Of a stretch of DNA of 64,000 nucleotides, positions 42,183-51,549 are shown one piece after another. The notes below the pieces were generated by a model, which saw nothing but the letters and a program-made list of their open reading frames with translations, searched no databases and was not told where the DNA came from. Source of the stretch: JANMDU01 sp031418715 (GTDB lineage Bacteria > Pseudomonadota > Gammaproteobacteria > Burkholderiales > Burkholderiaceae_C); contig JANOJL010000070.1 in assembly GCA_031418715.1 (NCBI GenBank), positions 1 through 64,000 of the forward strand, given 5' to 3'. How positions within the stretch are numbered: the first letter of the stretch is position 1; every line of letters begins with the position of its first letter. Both the position numbers and the translations under genes were made by a program.

Positions 42183-42770
42183 TTAAAAAGACAGCGCGAA
42201 AAAATACTGTGATGGCCAACCGACAGTCTGGGCGAGCAAGAGCCAATCAAAACCTTCACCAGGATCGGCTTTGCGCCCGGGCGCAATATGCTCATGGCCT
42301 GCGATGTGGGCAATCGGATAGCGCGATCTCAAGGCCTGGCATAGCTTGGCGAGCTGTTGGTATTGCGCTGCTTCAAACAATCCACCCTCCAAGCCCTCCA
42401 ATTCAATGCCAATAGAGAAGTCGTTGCAGTTCTCGCGGCCTTGAAAAATGGATGTGCCAGCATGCCAAGCACGCTGATCTGCGCTCACAAACTGCCACAG
42501 TTGGCCATCACGCTGGATGTAGAAGTGCGCAGACACCTGTGCACCACGAATACTTTGAAAATAAGGGTGCGCCTCCCAATCGAGTCGATTGGTGAACAAA
42601 TCTTGCACATGTGTACCGCCGTATTCGCCTGGCGGCAAGCTGATTGAATGAATCACGATCAAATCAACAGCAACATGAGATGGCCTTGGGCCGAAATTTG
42701 GAGATTCCACACTCTGAGCCCTGCTCAGCCAACCCTGATTCCAAGGCTGTGGCGTCTCAAGCTTTGCCAT
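42183..42770 (-). CDS. ampD: 1,6-anhydro-N-acetylmuramyl-L-alanine amidase AmpD
   Basis: A 195-residue cytoplasmic zinc amidase of peptidoglycan recycling. The N-acetylmuramoyl-L-alanine amidase type 2 fold is seen with LIVIHSISLPPGEYGG (first zinc His), HFYIQRDG, the RAWHAG segment, and AGHEHIAPGRKADPG holding the remaining zinc ligands and catalytic Lys/Asp. The length is normal. Loss of AmpD raises AmpC beta-lactamase in bacteria with AmpR; no ampC is in the window. The start overlaps the pilR stop by 14 bases. Confidence 0.95.
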   Translation of the reverse strand: MAKLETPQPWNQGWLSRAQSVESPNFGPRPSHVAVDLIVIHSISLPPGEYGGTHVQDLFTNRLDWEAHPYFQSIRGAQVSAHFYIQRDGQLWQFVSADQRAWHAGTSIFQGRENCNDFSIGIELEGLEGGLFEAAQYQQLAKLCQALRSRYPIAHIAGHEHIAPGRKADPGEGFDWLLLAQTVGWPSQYFFALSF

Positions 42771-44343
42771 CGTCGGCTTCTATCCCAAGGCGCGCCATGC
42801 GATATCGAATCTGCCGCAGACTCATGCTCAGTTTGGCGGCTGCGGCTGTCCGGTTGAAACCCGTGTCAGCGAGCGCCTTGACGAGAATGGAACGCTCCTG
42901 AGCGTCTAGATGCGCTTGCAAATCGCTGGGCAAAGAGGCGCAAGCGCTGTCGGGCATGACAACGCTGGATGCCAGCGCCTCTGGCTCGCTGCCGGATTTT
43001 GTGGGCGCATGGACTTCTGAATCTTGCAAGCTAAGCATCTCTTGTCCATCTGAGAGCGCGACTGCACGGTGCAACAAATTTTCTAACTCACGTACGTTGC
43101 CAGGCAACTGCAAAGCCTGCAGTTGCTTGAGCAGCAGCGGCGAGGCCGATGCCGCAGGCAACTGTGCTTCTTTGGCAATACGCTGGAGCAGGCAATCGAC
43201 CAGAAATGGTAAATCTTCCATGCGCTGGCGCAGTGGCGACAGCAATATATCAATCACATTGACGCGGTAAAACAAATCTTGACGAAACTGCCCCGCCGTC
43301 ACAGCAGCTGCCAGATCGCGGTGTGTGGCACTCACGATGCGCACATTCACAGGCTGCTCATTGGTATCACCTAACGGGCGCACGCTACGCTCTTGAATCG
43401 CGCGGAGTAACTTCGCCTGCATCGACTGCGGCAAATCTCCAATCTCATCTAAGAACAAGGTGCCGCCATTCGCGGCTTGGAAAAATCCTTCCCGATCAGC
43501 GGCCGCGCCTGTGTACGAGCCTTTGCGTGCGCCAAAAAATTCTGCCTCTAACAAACTCTCGGGAATCGCGCTGCAATTGACAGCCACGAAGGGCCCGTCA
43601 CTTCGATGGCTACAGGCATGGATGGCACGTGCAACCAATTCCTTGCCTGTGCCAGATTCGCCTTGCACCAACACAGGCGCCATGCTGCGAGCCACTTTGG
43701 CAATGCGGGCGCGAAGCTGACTCATCACTTCTGATGAGCCCACGATGGCAGCCAAAGCCAGAAGCCCAGCATCACCTAGATCAGTTGGCGCAGGCTGCCG
43801 AACAATAGTTGCGCTCGGCGCAAGCAACTGATTTGGCGAGGATGTGTGCGGCGCAGTATGGACAGAGATTGCCTGCTGACTCAATCTCACCGCTTGTGCC
43901 ACCACAGAGCGAAATTGCTTCAGATCAACAGGCTTACTCAAGTAATCAAACGCACCTGCCTTGAGCGCTTCCACCGCATTTTCAGCCGAGCCATGCGCGG
44001 TGATCACCACACAGCGCTCGCTACGCTGAGCTTGGGCAAGAAAGCGCAACACCTCCAAGCCAAGACCATCGGGTAACTGCATGTCAGAAACGACAGCATG
44101 AAAATTGCGCTGATGCAATGCAGCCAAGGATTGCGCCACGCTATCAGCCGTGACGACTTCGTAGCCCTCGCGTGTGAGGCTGAGCTCGTACAACATGCGC
44201 AGATCAGGCTCGTCGTCAATCACCAGCACGCTGGGCGCGCTGCTTAAGACGCCTGATCGGGGAACGGAGGAATCGACAGATGAAAGCATGCGGTGATTGT
44301 AGGCGGGTGCTGGTTGGTTTGGTAGTGTGAATCGCGCAGTCAA
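42757..44343 (-). CDS. pilR: Sigma-54-dependent response regulator PilR
   Basis: A 528-residue NtrC-type activator that, with PilS, controls type IV pilin expression. The receiver domain (about 37-150) has the phosphoacceptor Asp87 in VVSDMQLPDG. The AAA+ domain has Walker A GESGTGKE, Walker B GGTLFLDEIGDL and the sigma-54 contact loop as GSYTGA instead of the usual GAFTGA. The C-terminal Fis-type helix-turn-helix ends near 522. The first codon is TTG at 44343 if coupling to pilS is real; ATG 44289 is the alternative and still keeps the receiver. No pilin gene is in the window. Confidence 0.92.
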   Translation of the reverse strand: MTARFTLPNQPAPAYNHRMLSSVDSSVPRSGVLSSAPSVLVIDDEPDLRMLYELSLTREGYEVVTADSVAQSLAALHQRNFHAVVSDMQLPDGLGLEVLRFLAQAQRSERCVVITAHGSAENAVEALKAGAFDYLSKPVDLKQFRSVVAQAVRLSQQAISVHTAPHTSSPNQLLAPSATIVRQPAPTDLGDAGLLALAAIVGSSEVMSQLRARIAKVARSMAPVLVQGESGTGKELVARAIHACSHRSDGPFVAVNCSAIPESLLEAEFFGARKGSYTGAAADREGFFQAANGGTLFLDEIGDLPQSMQAKLLRAIQERSVRPLGDTNEQPVNVRIVSATHRDLAAAVTAGQFRQDLFYRVNVIDILLSPLRQRMEDLPFLVDCLLQRIAKEAQLPAASASPLLLKQLQALQLPGNVRELENLLHRAVALSDGQEMLSLQDSEVHAPTKSGSEPEALASSVVMPDSACASLPSDLQAHLDAQERSILVKALADTGFNRTAAAAKLSMSLRQIRYRMARLGIEADDGKA

Positions 44344-46106
44344 CGGCGTGGAGACAGGGGCATCAGCGGCATCGGCTGAGTAGCTTCCAAGCTCGGGCGC
44401 AGCAAAACCATGAAGTCATTTCCTTCAAGTGTGCCGCTCCCAACGGCCTGAGCTTGAGAGCGCTTGCTTCGCTGATAAGTGATCGTTGCACCATGCCGTA
44501 CACAAAGCTCACGGCAGATATACAGCCCCAAACCACTAGAACGACTTTGGGAACTGAAGAACGGCTCAAACAAATGTCGCTGGACACCCGGATCAATCGG
44601 CGCGCCATCGCTCCAGACGCTGAGCTGCCACAAGCCTTGCGCTCCACTCTGCTGGAAAGTCACCTGAATCGCTCCTGGGTGACGGCTGGCATGCCGCAAC
44701 GCGTTATCCAACAAATTCACAAGCACACGGCGCAAATGATCTGCTTCAAATTCGATAGCACTTGGTGCAGTATTTATAAGCGCGGTTGCCGTATTTTTGG
44801 CTTTATATTGAGTCATCCAATCATCACAGATACTGCTGATGAATCGCGCTGGATCGTGCAACGTGGCCGCCTGTCGTACGCCGCCTTGCACACGCGCAAC
44901 ATCCAACACATCTTCCACCACGCGGTTCAAGCGTTGCACGTTTTGCGCCACCATGCGCACCAGCTTCTGCTGCTGCGGGGACTGGATTTCTTCAGCAAGC
45001 AGTTCATTCGCTTGAGAAATAGCGGACAAGGGATTACGGATCTCGTGCGCCACCGCGGCTGACATACGCCCCATGGCAGCGAGTTTTTCAGTGCGCACGC
45101 GCGCTTCGACTTCGCGTAAATCTTCCATGAATATCACACACAGGCTGCCTTGTGCAGGCACATCAGGCAAGATAGACAAATACGTCTTCACATGCAACTG
45201 GCGCTGCATGCTTGGCTCTGACTGCACCGTGACCTCCCTTTGTAAAGGTCGTTGTTCTTGCAAGCTTTCCGCAGCCAAATCTGCCAAGCTCTGCCAAGCC
45301 GGGCGCGCCGCTAAGACAAAAGGTGGCTTGGCCAGATTGGACCGTGTGCCCGTATTAGCACCCAGCATCTCACGAGCCGCGGGATTGGCAGCGTGCACTA
45401 CGCCATTGGCATCGAGCACGATGATGCCATCACCCAAGTTGTCTATCACCAACTGGTTAACCTGAATTTGCGCACGCGCCGCCATCTCGCTTCCTCGCGC
45501 CACGCGCTCTTGTCGCACCAATCGTGTGGACAATTGATTCGCGAGATATGCCACCACAAACAGCCCTGTCCCCGTGATCGCAGCCTGCACATAGCGGCCA
45601 ACCGCGTCAGGCGTGCCTGACAAGGTGTATTGCAACGCATCCAACAGCAGAGCCACTGTGACAGCCGCTGCCGTGCCCATCGCCAAGAGCAACGGGCCCA
45701 ACACCGCAGCGAGCAGCACAGGCAGGGCAAACAAAGGCGTGTAATTGATCGTGCCAACCTGCAAATACAACAGCAAGCCGAACACCACCACATCCACACC
45801 CACCGTCACAAGCCATTGCGGATCAAATCGTGCGCCAGGCAAGGTAGGCCGCCCCAGCACGCGCACCCAAACCGTGAGAGCCAAATAGGAAATACAAACG
45901 AAGAGCGCCAAACTGTGCGGCGGTTGCCCCATGACGCGCAGATAAAGCAGCAAAAGCAGCAATACGCCCGCCACCAAAATACGCGCCGCCATGAAGCCGC
46001 GCCAAAGACGTGGCAAACCACTTTCACGGTCGGACAAATTCAGTTCACGTGACGATGCTTCATTGGCATCCATCAAGGCACTGAAGCTGCTTTGCCCCTC
46101 TTGCAT
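44340..46106 (-). CDS. pilS: Two-component sensor kinase PilS
   Basis: A sensor of about 588 residues. Six membrane helices span roughly residues 40-190, followed by a PAS domain (NLGDGIIVLDANGVVHAANP). The dimerisation domain has AVAHEIRNPLSAI with the phosphoacceptor His, and the catalytic domain has NLLDNALRHA and GLGLYICREL. This is the typical PilS layout. ATG 46106 overlaps the stop of the preceding gene (TGATG) and has AGGAGG upstream, better than the TTG at 46109. A copy of the dispersed repeat (44742-44785) lies in frame between the phosphoacceptor and ATPase domains. Confidence 0.93.
   Translation of the reverse strand: MQEGQSSFSALMDANEASSRELNLSDRESGLPRLWRGFMAARILVAGVLLLLLLYLRVMGQPPHSLALFVCISYLALTVWVRVLGRPTLPGARFDPQWLVTVGVDVVVFGLLLYLQVGTINYTPLFALPVLLAAVLGPLLLAMGTAAAVTVALLLDALQYTLSGTPDAVGRYVQAAITGTGLFVVAYLANQLSTRLVRQERVARGSEMAARAQIQVNQLVIDNLGDGIIVLDANGVVHAANPAAREMLGANTGTRSNLAKPPFVLAARPAWQSLADLAAESLQEQRPLQREVTVQSEPSMQRQLHVKTYLSILPDVPAQGSLCVIFMEDLREVEARVRTEKLAAMGRMSAAVAHEIRNPLSAISQANELLAEEIQSPQQQKLVRMVAQNVQRLNRVVEDVLDVARVQGGVRQAATLHDPARFISSICDDWMTQYKAKNTATALINTAPSAIEFEADHLRRVLVNLLDNALRHASRHPGAIQVTFQQSGAQGLWQLSVWSDGAPIDPGVQRHLFEPFFSSQSRSSGLGLYICRELCVRHGATITYQRSKRSQAQAVGSGTLEGNDFMVLLRPSLEATQPMPLMPLSPRR
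44742..44785 (-). repeat. Dispersed 45-bp repeat, copy J (in pilS)
   Basis: Minus strand: CCGCGCTTATAAATACTGCA then AGTGCTATCGAATTTGAAGCA. The outer half TGCTTCAAATT-GATAGCA is shared with copy C. In frame just before the PilS ATPase domain. Confidence 0.7.
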
Positions 46107-46354
46107 CAACCCTCCTGCTGCAGGCGATGAGACGCGCTACAGTAGCTGCCACGCTTACCCACAAGTGCATCGCTCTTGGGCAAATGCACGCCACACACAG
46201 CGCAACTAAGCATGATCTGCGGCGGCGCATCTGCCTGCTTGGTTTTTTGTGGTTTCGCTAACGCTTCCTCCTTCTCATCCCGCGCATCCGCACGACTCTT
46301 TTTCCAGAGCCAAACGCCCAACAACACAACCAAAATTACAACAACGTATTTCAA
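46106..46354 (-). CDS. PP0621-family small membrane-anchored CxxC protein
   Basis: An 82-residue protein with one N-terminal membrane helix (about 2-17), a charged linker, and a C-terminal metal-binding knot SCAVCGVHLPKSDAL...YCSASH, with three Cys and one His. The family is widespread next to pilS in beta- and gammaproteobacteria, but its function is unknown. The start is TTG at 46354 with GAGAGG six bases upstream. Its stop overlaps the pilS start, so it is coupled to the PilSR system. Confidence 0.82.
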   Translation of the reverse strand: MKYVVVILVVLLGVWLWKKSRADARDEKEEALAKPQKTKQADAPPQIMLSCAVCGVHLPKSDALVGKRGSYCSASHRLQQEG

Positions 46355-46378
46355 GAAATGCCTCTCGTTAAAAGCGCT

Positions 46379-47185
46379 TCAAACCACGCGCTGGAGCAAT
46401 ATCTCCAACACAAAGCGCGAACCCACATAGGCCAGCAGAAGCAAAATGGCACTGCCATAAACAAACCGTGCCGCTCGCTTGCCGCGCCAGCCCCTTTGCC
46501 AGCGACCCCAGAGCAACCAAGCCATCAAGCCCCAAGCAAGCACCGAAAAAATCGTTTTGTGATTCCACTGCCAAGCACTGCCGGCGCCATACAGGTCTTC
46601 ACCAAACAGCCAACCCGCCAGCAACGTGCCCGTGAGCAACACGAACGCTGCCAAGACGAATGCAAACATCAGCCTCTCTAGCGTCATCAGCGGCAGGCCC
46701 ACTGTTTCCTGCGGGCTACCTTGCGCCGCGCGTATTTGCTCTTCCGCGCGGCGCATGAGCCAAGCATGCACCGTCGCTACAGCCAGCAAACCATAGGCCG
46801 CCACGCCAAACGCGCCATGAAGAGGCAGCCAAATGGACGCTTTGGCATTCAAAGCCGTGCCAGGAAAAATCAAACCGATCAACAGAGCCGCGCCACCCAA
46901 TGCCGCCAGCGCACGGCGGCTTTGCATTTGCGGATACAAGCGGCTTTGCACCGCATACACCGTCAGAACGAGCCAAGCCATCACAGAAATCGCCGGGCCA
47001 AAGCCAAAGAATCCAGAAAACAATGCCAAGGCGAGCAGCAAGCCATGTGAAAGCCAAGCGATTGCCAAGCTGCTGGCCACCGCTTGGGAGCTTGGCGATT
47101 TCATGAGCGCAGGCAGGGCGTAAGCCACCAAAGCAACGGCAGCGAGCACCCAAAACCAAGCAGGATAGCTACTGGATAAAATCAT
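46379..47185 (-). CDS. Cytochrome c assembly protein, CcsA/YpjD family
   Basis: A 268-residue inner-membrane protein with about eight helices. The core segments LPLHGAFGVAAYGLLAVATVHAW and AGSAWQWNHKTIFSVLAWGLMAWLLWGR carry the tryptophans and histidines typical of the heme-handling CcsA/CcmC/YpjD family. YpjD itself is of uncertain function; involvement in heme or cytochrome c handling is inferred. The gene is divergent from ffh, a conserved arrangement. An AAAGG site is seen upstream of its ATG. Confidence 0.9.
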   Translation of the reverse strand: MILSSSYPAWFWVLAAVALVAYALPALMKSPSSQAVASSLAIAWLSHGLLLALALFSGFFGFGPAISVMAWLVLTVYAVQSRLYPQMQSRRALAALGGAALLIGLIFPGTALNAKASIWLPLHGAFGVAAYGLLAVATVHAWLMRRAEEQIRAAQGSPQETVGLPLMTLERLMFAFVLAAFVLLTGTLLAGWLFGEDLYGAGSAWQWNHKTIFSVLAWGLMAWLLWGRWQRGWRGKRAARFVYGSAILLLLAYVGSRFVLEILLQRVV

Positions 47186-47244
47186 GCCTTTAGTTTACCT
47201 CTGCAAACGCTGCGCAAGCAGACTGTCCAACATCAAGATCCATC

Positions 47245-48654
47245 ATGGCATCAGCCCTCTCCGAACGCCTATCAAAACTGGTCAAAACGATGAGCGGCCA
47301 AGCCCGCATCACCGAATCCAACGTGGCTGACATGCTGCGCGAAGTGCGCATGGCGCTGCTGGAGGCAGATGTGGCCCTGCCCGTGGTGCGCGATTTCATC
47401 ACCCGTGTGAAAGAAAAATCCCTTGGTCAAGAGGTGGTGGGCTCGCTCAAACCGGGCGAGGCGCTGGTGGGCATCGTCAACCGTGAGTTGGTGGCCACCA
47501 TTGGTGATGGCGTGAGCGATATCAACCTCGCCGCACAGCCGCCCGCCGTGATCTTGATGGCAGGTTTGCAAGGCGTTGGTAAAACCACGACCACCGCAAA
47601 GCTGGCCAAGCACCTGATCACCAAACGCAAAAAGAAAGTGCTCACAGTCTCAGGCGACGTCTACCGCCCAGCTGCGATTGAGCAGCTCAAGACCGTGACG
47701 GCGCAAGCTGGAGCGGAATGGTTTCCCTCTTCTCCCGATCAAAAGCCCGCTGACATCGCCCGCGCCGCGCTTCTGTATGCGAAGAATCATTATTTCGATG
47801 TGCTACTGGTTGACACCGCTGGCCGCTTGGCGATTGACGCGCAGCTGATGCAAGAGATTCAAGAGCTGCATGGCATTTTGAATCCAGTAGAAACTCTCTT
47901 CGTCGTTGACGCGATGCAAGGTCAAGATGCGATCAACACGGCAAAAGCTTTCAAAGACGCACTGCCACTAACAGGCATCATCCTCACTAAAACAGACGGC
48001 GATTCACGCGGCGGTGCAGCCCTCTCCGTCAAGCAAATCACGGGTGTACCTATCAAATTCGCGGGCACGAGCGAAAAAATTGATGGCTTGGAAGTTTTTG
48101 ATGCCGAGCGCTTTGCAGGCCGCATTCTGGGCATGGGCGATATCCTCGCGCTCGTCGAGCAAGTCACAGCCAATGTCGACATGGCCGCTGCGCAAAAAAT
48201 GGCCGAGAAGATCAAGAGCGGAACCAGTTTTAATTTGCAGGATTTTTTAGAGCAAATCCAGCAAATGAAAAACATGGGCGGCTTATCCAGCCTGATGGAC
48301 AAGCTCCCCAGCCAACTCGCAGGCAAAGCCTCAGAAGCTGATTTGAACCGCGCCGAAAAAGACATCATCCGCAAAGAAGGCATCATCAACAGCATGAGCG
48401 GCAAAGAGCGCCGCAATCCCGGCTTGCTTTTCGACGGAAAAACCAAAGCCAGCCGTAAACGCCGCATCGCCCAAGGCGCAGGCGTGCAGATTCAGGAAGT
48501 GAATCGGTTGCTCAATGAGTTCGATCAGATGCGCGACATGATGAAAAAAATGAAGGGCGGCGGCATGATGAAGATGATGAAAAAGCTCGGCGGCATGGGC
48601 GGCGCGAAAGGCTTACCGGGTATGGGCGGTGGTATGCCTAAGATGCCTTTTTAA
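47245..48654 (+). CDS. ffh: Signal recognition particle protein Ffh
   Basis: A 469-residue SRP54 homologue that binds signal sequences and 4.5S RNA for co-translational membrane targeting. N domain residues 1-90, G domain with GLQGVGKTT (107-115), DVYRPAA, DTAGR and TKTDGDSRGG. The C-terminal M domain is methionine-rich, ending in GGGMMKMMKKLGGMGG and further GGM repeats. All expected GTPase motifs are present. It converges with the acyl-CoA ligase gene, separated by only 9 bases without a visible terminator. Confidence 0.98.
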   Translation: MASALSERLSKLVKTMSGQARITESNVADMLREVRMALLEADVALPVVRDFITRVKEKSLGQEVVGSLKPGEALVGIVNRELVATIGDGVSDINLAAQPPAVILMAGLQGVGKTTTTAKLAKHLITKRKKKVLTVSGDVYRPAAIEQLKTVTAQAGAEWFPSSPDQKPADIARAALLYAKNHYFDVLLVDTAGRLAIDAQLMQEIQELHGILNPVETLFVVDAMQGQDAINTAKAFKDALPLTGIILTKTDGDSRGGAALSVKQITGVPIKFAGTSEKIDGLEVFDAERFAGRILGMGDILALVEQVTANVDMAAAQKMAEKIKSGTSFNLQDFLEQIQQMKNMGGLSSLMDKLPSQLAGKASEADLNRAEKDIIRKEGIINSMSGKERRNPGLLFDGKTKASRKRRIAQGAGVQIQEVNRLLNEFDQMRDMMKKMKGGGMMKMMKKLGGMGGAKGLPGMGGGMPKMPF

Positions 48655-48663
48655 AATCTTCGC

Positions 48664-50397
48664 TCAATTGCCAGCCAATTCCTTCTCCTGCAAAGCTCGC
48701 CACATCACCTTGCCGCTCCCGCTCTTGGGCAGACTCGCTGCAAATTCGACCACACGCGGCACTTTGTAGACGGCCATATTGTCTCTGCACCACTGCAAAA
48801 TATCTTGCTCATCTACACGCCCTACATGCGAGCTTCGCAGCACGACTACTGCCTTCACACTCTCGCCGCGATAGGCATCACGGGTAGCTATCACGCAAGC
48901 CTCGGCAATCGCGGGATGCTTGAACATCAGCGATTCGACCTCAGCTGGCCAGACCTTGAAGCCACTGGCGTTGATCATCCGTTTCAAGCGATCTGTGATG
49001 AAGAAATAGCCCTCTTCATCCACTTTTCCTAGGTCGCCGCTTCTGAAAAACACTTTGCTATCACGCTCAAAAAAAGCCTTGGCGGATGCAGGCTCATTTT
49101 TCCAATAACCTTTGAAATTCATCGGCCCGCTCATCACAATTTCGCCTTGCACACCCATCGGCATTTCTTCCAAATTTTCTGGATTCACCACCCGTGCATC
49201 ACAACTCATAAAGGGAATGCCCAAGCATTGCTGCTTCGGGCGATCTGCCGGATTGCTGTGACTCGGCGCAGCCGTCTCAGTGAGGCCATAACCTTCCACA
49301 TAGCGCAGACCAAATTGCTCCAGCAAACGCTGCGCTACGGCCTGCGGCATAGCCGCACCGCCGCCGCCGATATAGACCAAACTGCTCAGATCGTATTGGT
49401 CAAAGCTGGGCGAGGCGAGCAGATCAATCACCATGGTGGGAATGTTTGTCCAGTGCGTCACCTTGTGGCGCGAGATCAAACGGCCTGCCAAATCGCGATC
49501 CCAGCGCGGCATGATCACCAGCGTCGCGCCAGCATACAGGCTCGCATGCATGAGGCTGACCATGCCCGTGATATGAAACATCGGCACGACAACGAGCGTG
49601 ACGTTTTGCGCTGTGCCGTTGCCCCACAAAATACTGGCTACGGCGTTGTGCATGATCGAGCCGTGGGTGTGCATGCAGCCTTTGGGTAGACCAGTCGTGC
49701 CGCTGGTGTACGGCAGCATGGCGAGGTCTTCGCTGGTGGCTTTGGCTGCGGGTAAGGGTATCTCTTCCTGATTTGCAAACAGGTCAGGCCACGCATGAAG
49801 CTGCGCACCTTCAACCAATGGCAGCGCATGCTCTGTGAGCAGCCAATCGCGCCAAGCTGGTGGCATGTCGCTTGAAGCATCCACACCAAATCCATCGCTC
49901 ATGTGCGTCACGATCAAGTGCTTCAAACGCTTGTCAGGAGGCAAGGCGTTTGAAGCTGCAGCCCATTCAGCCGCCAAATCCGCGGTGGTGATGACGATGC
50001 ACGTATCGGGATCAAGGATATAGTGTTTCAGCTCTTCGGCTTTGTTCATCGGGTTGACGGGTACGACAACAGCATCCAACCTCAGGATCGCAAAGTGTGA
50101 AATCACTAGCTGCGGGCAGTTTTGCATGCAGACCACGATTCTTTGACCGAAATCGACCTCTAGCCGTTTCAATACCTGCGCAAGCTGCTCTGCTTTTTGT
50201 AGCATCTTTGCATAGCTGATGCTGGTGTCAAAGAACTGCAAAGCCGTTTTATCTGGGTAGCGCATGGCGTTGACAGCGAGGTTATGCCACAGAGAACCCG
50301 CAGGCGGCGTCAGGCTGTGTGGCAGGCGTGCGGGCCAATGGGCATGATGAGCAGCGTGATCAGCAGAATGATGTGGGGCGCGTTGCTGTGAAGCCAA
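48664..50397 (-). CDS. Acyl-CoA ligase (AMP-forming, long-chain type)
   Basis: A 577-residue adenylate-forming ligase. Motifs: YTSGTTGLPKG (P-loop), YGLTETAAPS, the GDLG core, DRLKRMINASGFKVWP hinge, and KSGSGKVMWR with the catalytic lysine. By family it activates a fatty or related carboxylic acid to its CoA ester in two steps; the chain length is unknown. The reading frame starts with TTG at 50397, supported by AGGAG six bases upstream. A His-rich N-terminus (HHSADHAAHHAH) is unusual and may be disordered. The gene is divergent from the TctC-type binding protein gene; a shared promoter region of 70 bases lies between. Confidence 0.9.
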   Translation of the reverse strand: MASQQRAPHHSADHAAHHAHWPARLPHSLTPPAGSLWHNLAVNAMRYPDKTALQFFDTSISYAKMLQKAEQLAQVLKRLEVDFGQRIVVCMQNCPQLVISHFAILRLDAVVVPVNPMNKAEELKHYILDPDTCIVITTADLAAEWAAASNALPPDKRLKHLIVTHMSDGFGVDASSDMPPAWRDWLLTEHALPLVEGAQLHAWPDLFANQEEIPLPAAKATSEDLAMLPYTSGTTGLPKGCMHTHGSIMHNAVASILWGNGTAQNVTLVVVPMFHITGMVSLMHASLYAGATLVIMPRWDRDLAGRLISRHKVTHWTNIPTMVIDLLASPSFDQYDLSSLVYIGGGGAAMPQAVAQRLLEQFGLRYVEGYGLTETAAPSHSNPADRPKQQCLGIPFMSCDARVVNPENLEEMPMGVQGEIVMSGPMNFKGYWKNEPASAKAFFERDSKVFFRSGDLGKVDEEGYFFITDRLKRMINASGFKVWPAEVESLMFKHPAIAEACVIATRDAYRGESVKAVVVLRSSHVGRVDEQDILQWCRDNMAVYKVPRVVEFAASLPKSGSGKVMWRALQEKELAGN

Positions 50398-50467
50398 GGA
50401 AAACTCCTATTGATGTGGGAACACACCTCTCGCTATCATGCCCCTTTGTTTCCTCTCACAACACACC

Positions 50468-51454
50468 ATGAAAACCCGTACTCTGCTAAAAACAATCATC
50501 GCTGCCGCATTGGCGACAGCAGGCCTCCTGCACAGCGCCCACGCTCAACCCAACTACCCTAACAAGCCCATCCGCCTGGTGATCGGCTTCCCCGCTGGCG
50601 GTCCGCTGGATCAACATGCTCGCCTGCTCACAGACAAGCTGCAATCCGTGCTCGGCCAGCCCATAGTGATTGACTACAAAGCAGGCGCTGGCGGCACAGT
50701 CGGTGCGCAAGATGTGCAGAAAGCAGCGCCCGATGGCTACACCATCATGCTGGCCAACACCGGCGTGATGGTGATCAACCCTGGCTTGTATTCCAAGCTG
50801 CCCTACGGTACTTTGAGAGATTTCGTGCCGATCGCCCGCACCGCCATGCAGCCTCTTGCGCTGCTAGTCAACCCAAACGTCAAAGCCAATACGCTGCAAG
50901 AATTCGTGAGTTTTGCCAAGAGCAACCCCGGCAAGGTGAACTACGGCTCTGCGGGCAATGGCGGCATCAGCCATCTCGTGCCAGAAATGTTCAAGAGCCA
51001 GACGGGTTTGTTCATGGTCCACATTCCCTATCGCGGCAGCGCCCCGGCATTTCAAGATTTGATCGGCGGCCAAGTGCAATTCATGGCCGAGAGCATTCCG
51101 CAGGCGGCGCAGTATCACAAGCAAGGCAAAGTGCGTGCGTTGGCTGTGACGAGCCGTGAACGCAACCCGGCTTTGCCTGATGTGCCCACGGTGATGGAAA
51201 CAAAAATGGCCAAGGACTTTGAAGTCGTCGGCTTCTATGGTTTCCTAGCGCCCGCTGGTACGCCAAAGCCGATTGTGGACAAGCTCTCGGATGCCTTCAA
51301 GCAAGTGCTGGCTATGCCTGATGTGCGTAACCGCATGATCACCCAAGGCGCTGATCCAGCTTATCTTGGTGCAGATGATTTTGCCAAGTTCATCAATTCT
51401 GAATTGCCCAAATGGGCCGCCGCTGTCCAAAAATCAGGTGCGAAGATCGATTGA
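50468..51454 (+). CDS. Tripartite tricarboxylate (TctC/Bug-type) periplasmic binding protein
   Basis: A 328-residue periplasmic protein with a signal peptide ending SAHAQ. The mature start YPNKPIRLVIGFPAGGPLDQHARLL and VNYGSAGNGGISHL (about residues 158-171) are Bug-family signatures. No TctAB membrane genes are nearby, as is common for the expanded Bug families of Burkholderiales, where these proteins bind diverse carboxylates. ATG 50468 is preferred because the signal peptide begins there. The ligand is unknown; the neighbouring acyl-CoA ligase suggests a carboxylic acid, which is inference. Confidence 0.88.
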   Translation: MKTRTLLKTIIAAALATAGLLHSAHAQPNYPNKPIRLVIGFPAGGPLDQHARLLTDKLQSVLGQPIVIDYKAGAGGTVGAQDVQKAAPDGYTIMLANTGVMVINPGLYSKLPYGTLRDFVPIARTAMQPLALLVNPNVKANTLQEFVSFAKSNPGKVNYGSAGNGGISHLVPEMFKSQTGLFMVHIPYRGSAPAFQDLIGGQVQFMAESIPQAAQYHKQGKVRALAVTSRERNPALPDVPTVMETKMAKDFEVVGFYGFLAPAGTPKPIVDKLSDAFKQVLAMPDVRNRMITQGADPAYLGADDFAKFINSELPKWAAAVQKSGAKID

Positions 51455-51509
51455 GCTAGATTCATCTTGGGGACATGTGAAGCTGGCATGCTGTAGTTTT
51501 TTTAAAATA

Positions 51510-51549
51510 CTATTAATTTCATAGCATGTCACGCAGATTCTATAACGGC
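51510..51549 (-). repeat. Dispersed 45-bp repeat, copy K (covers a start codon)
   Basis: Minus strand: GCCGTTATAGAATCTGCGT then GACATGCTATGAAATTAATAG, about 31 of 40 positions equal to the reference copy. It contains the ATG (51526) that opens the glycerophosphodiesterase frame. Confidence 0.85.

Noticed and set aside
42074..42313. A 79-codon minus-strand frame overlapping the end of ampD
   Set aside because: Most of it shadows ampD in another frame; the remainder has no recognised motif and no start signal.
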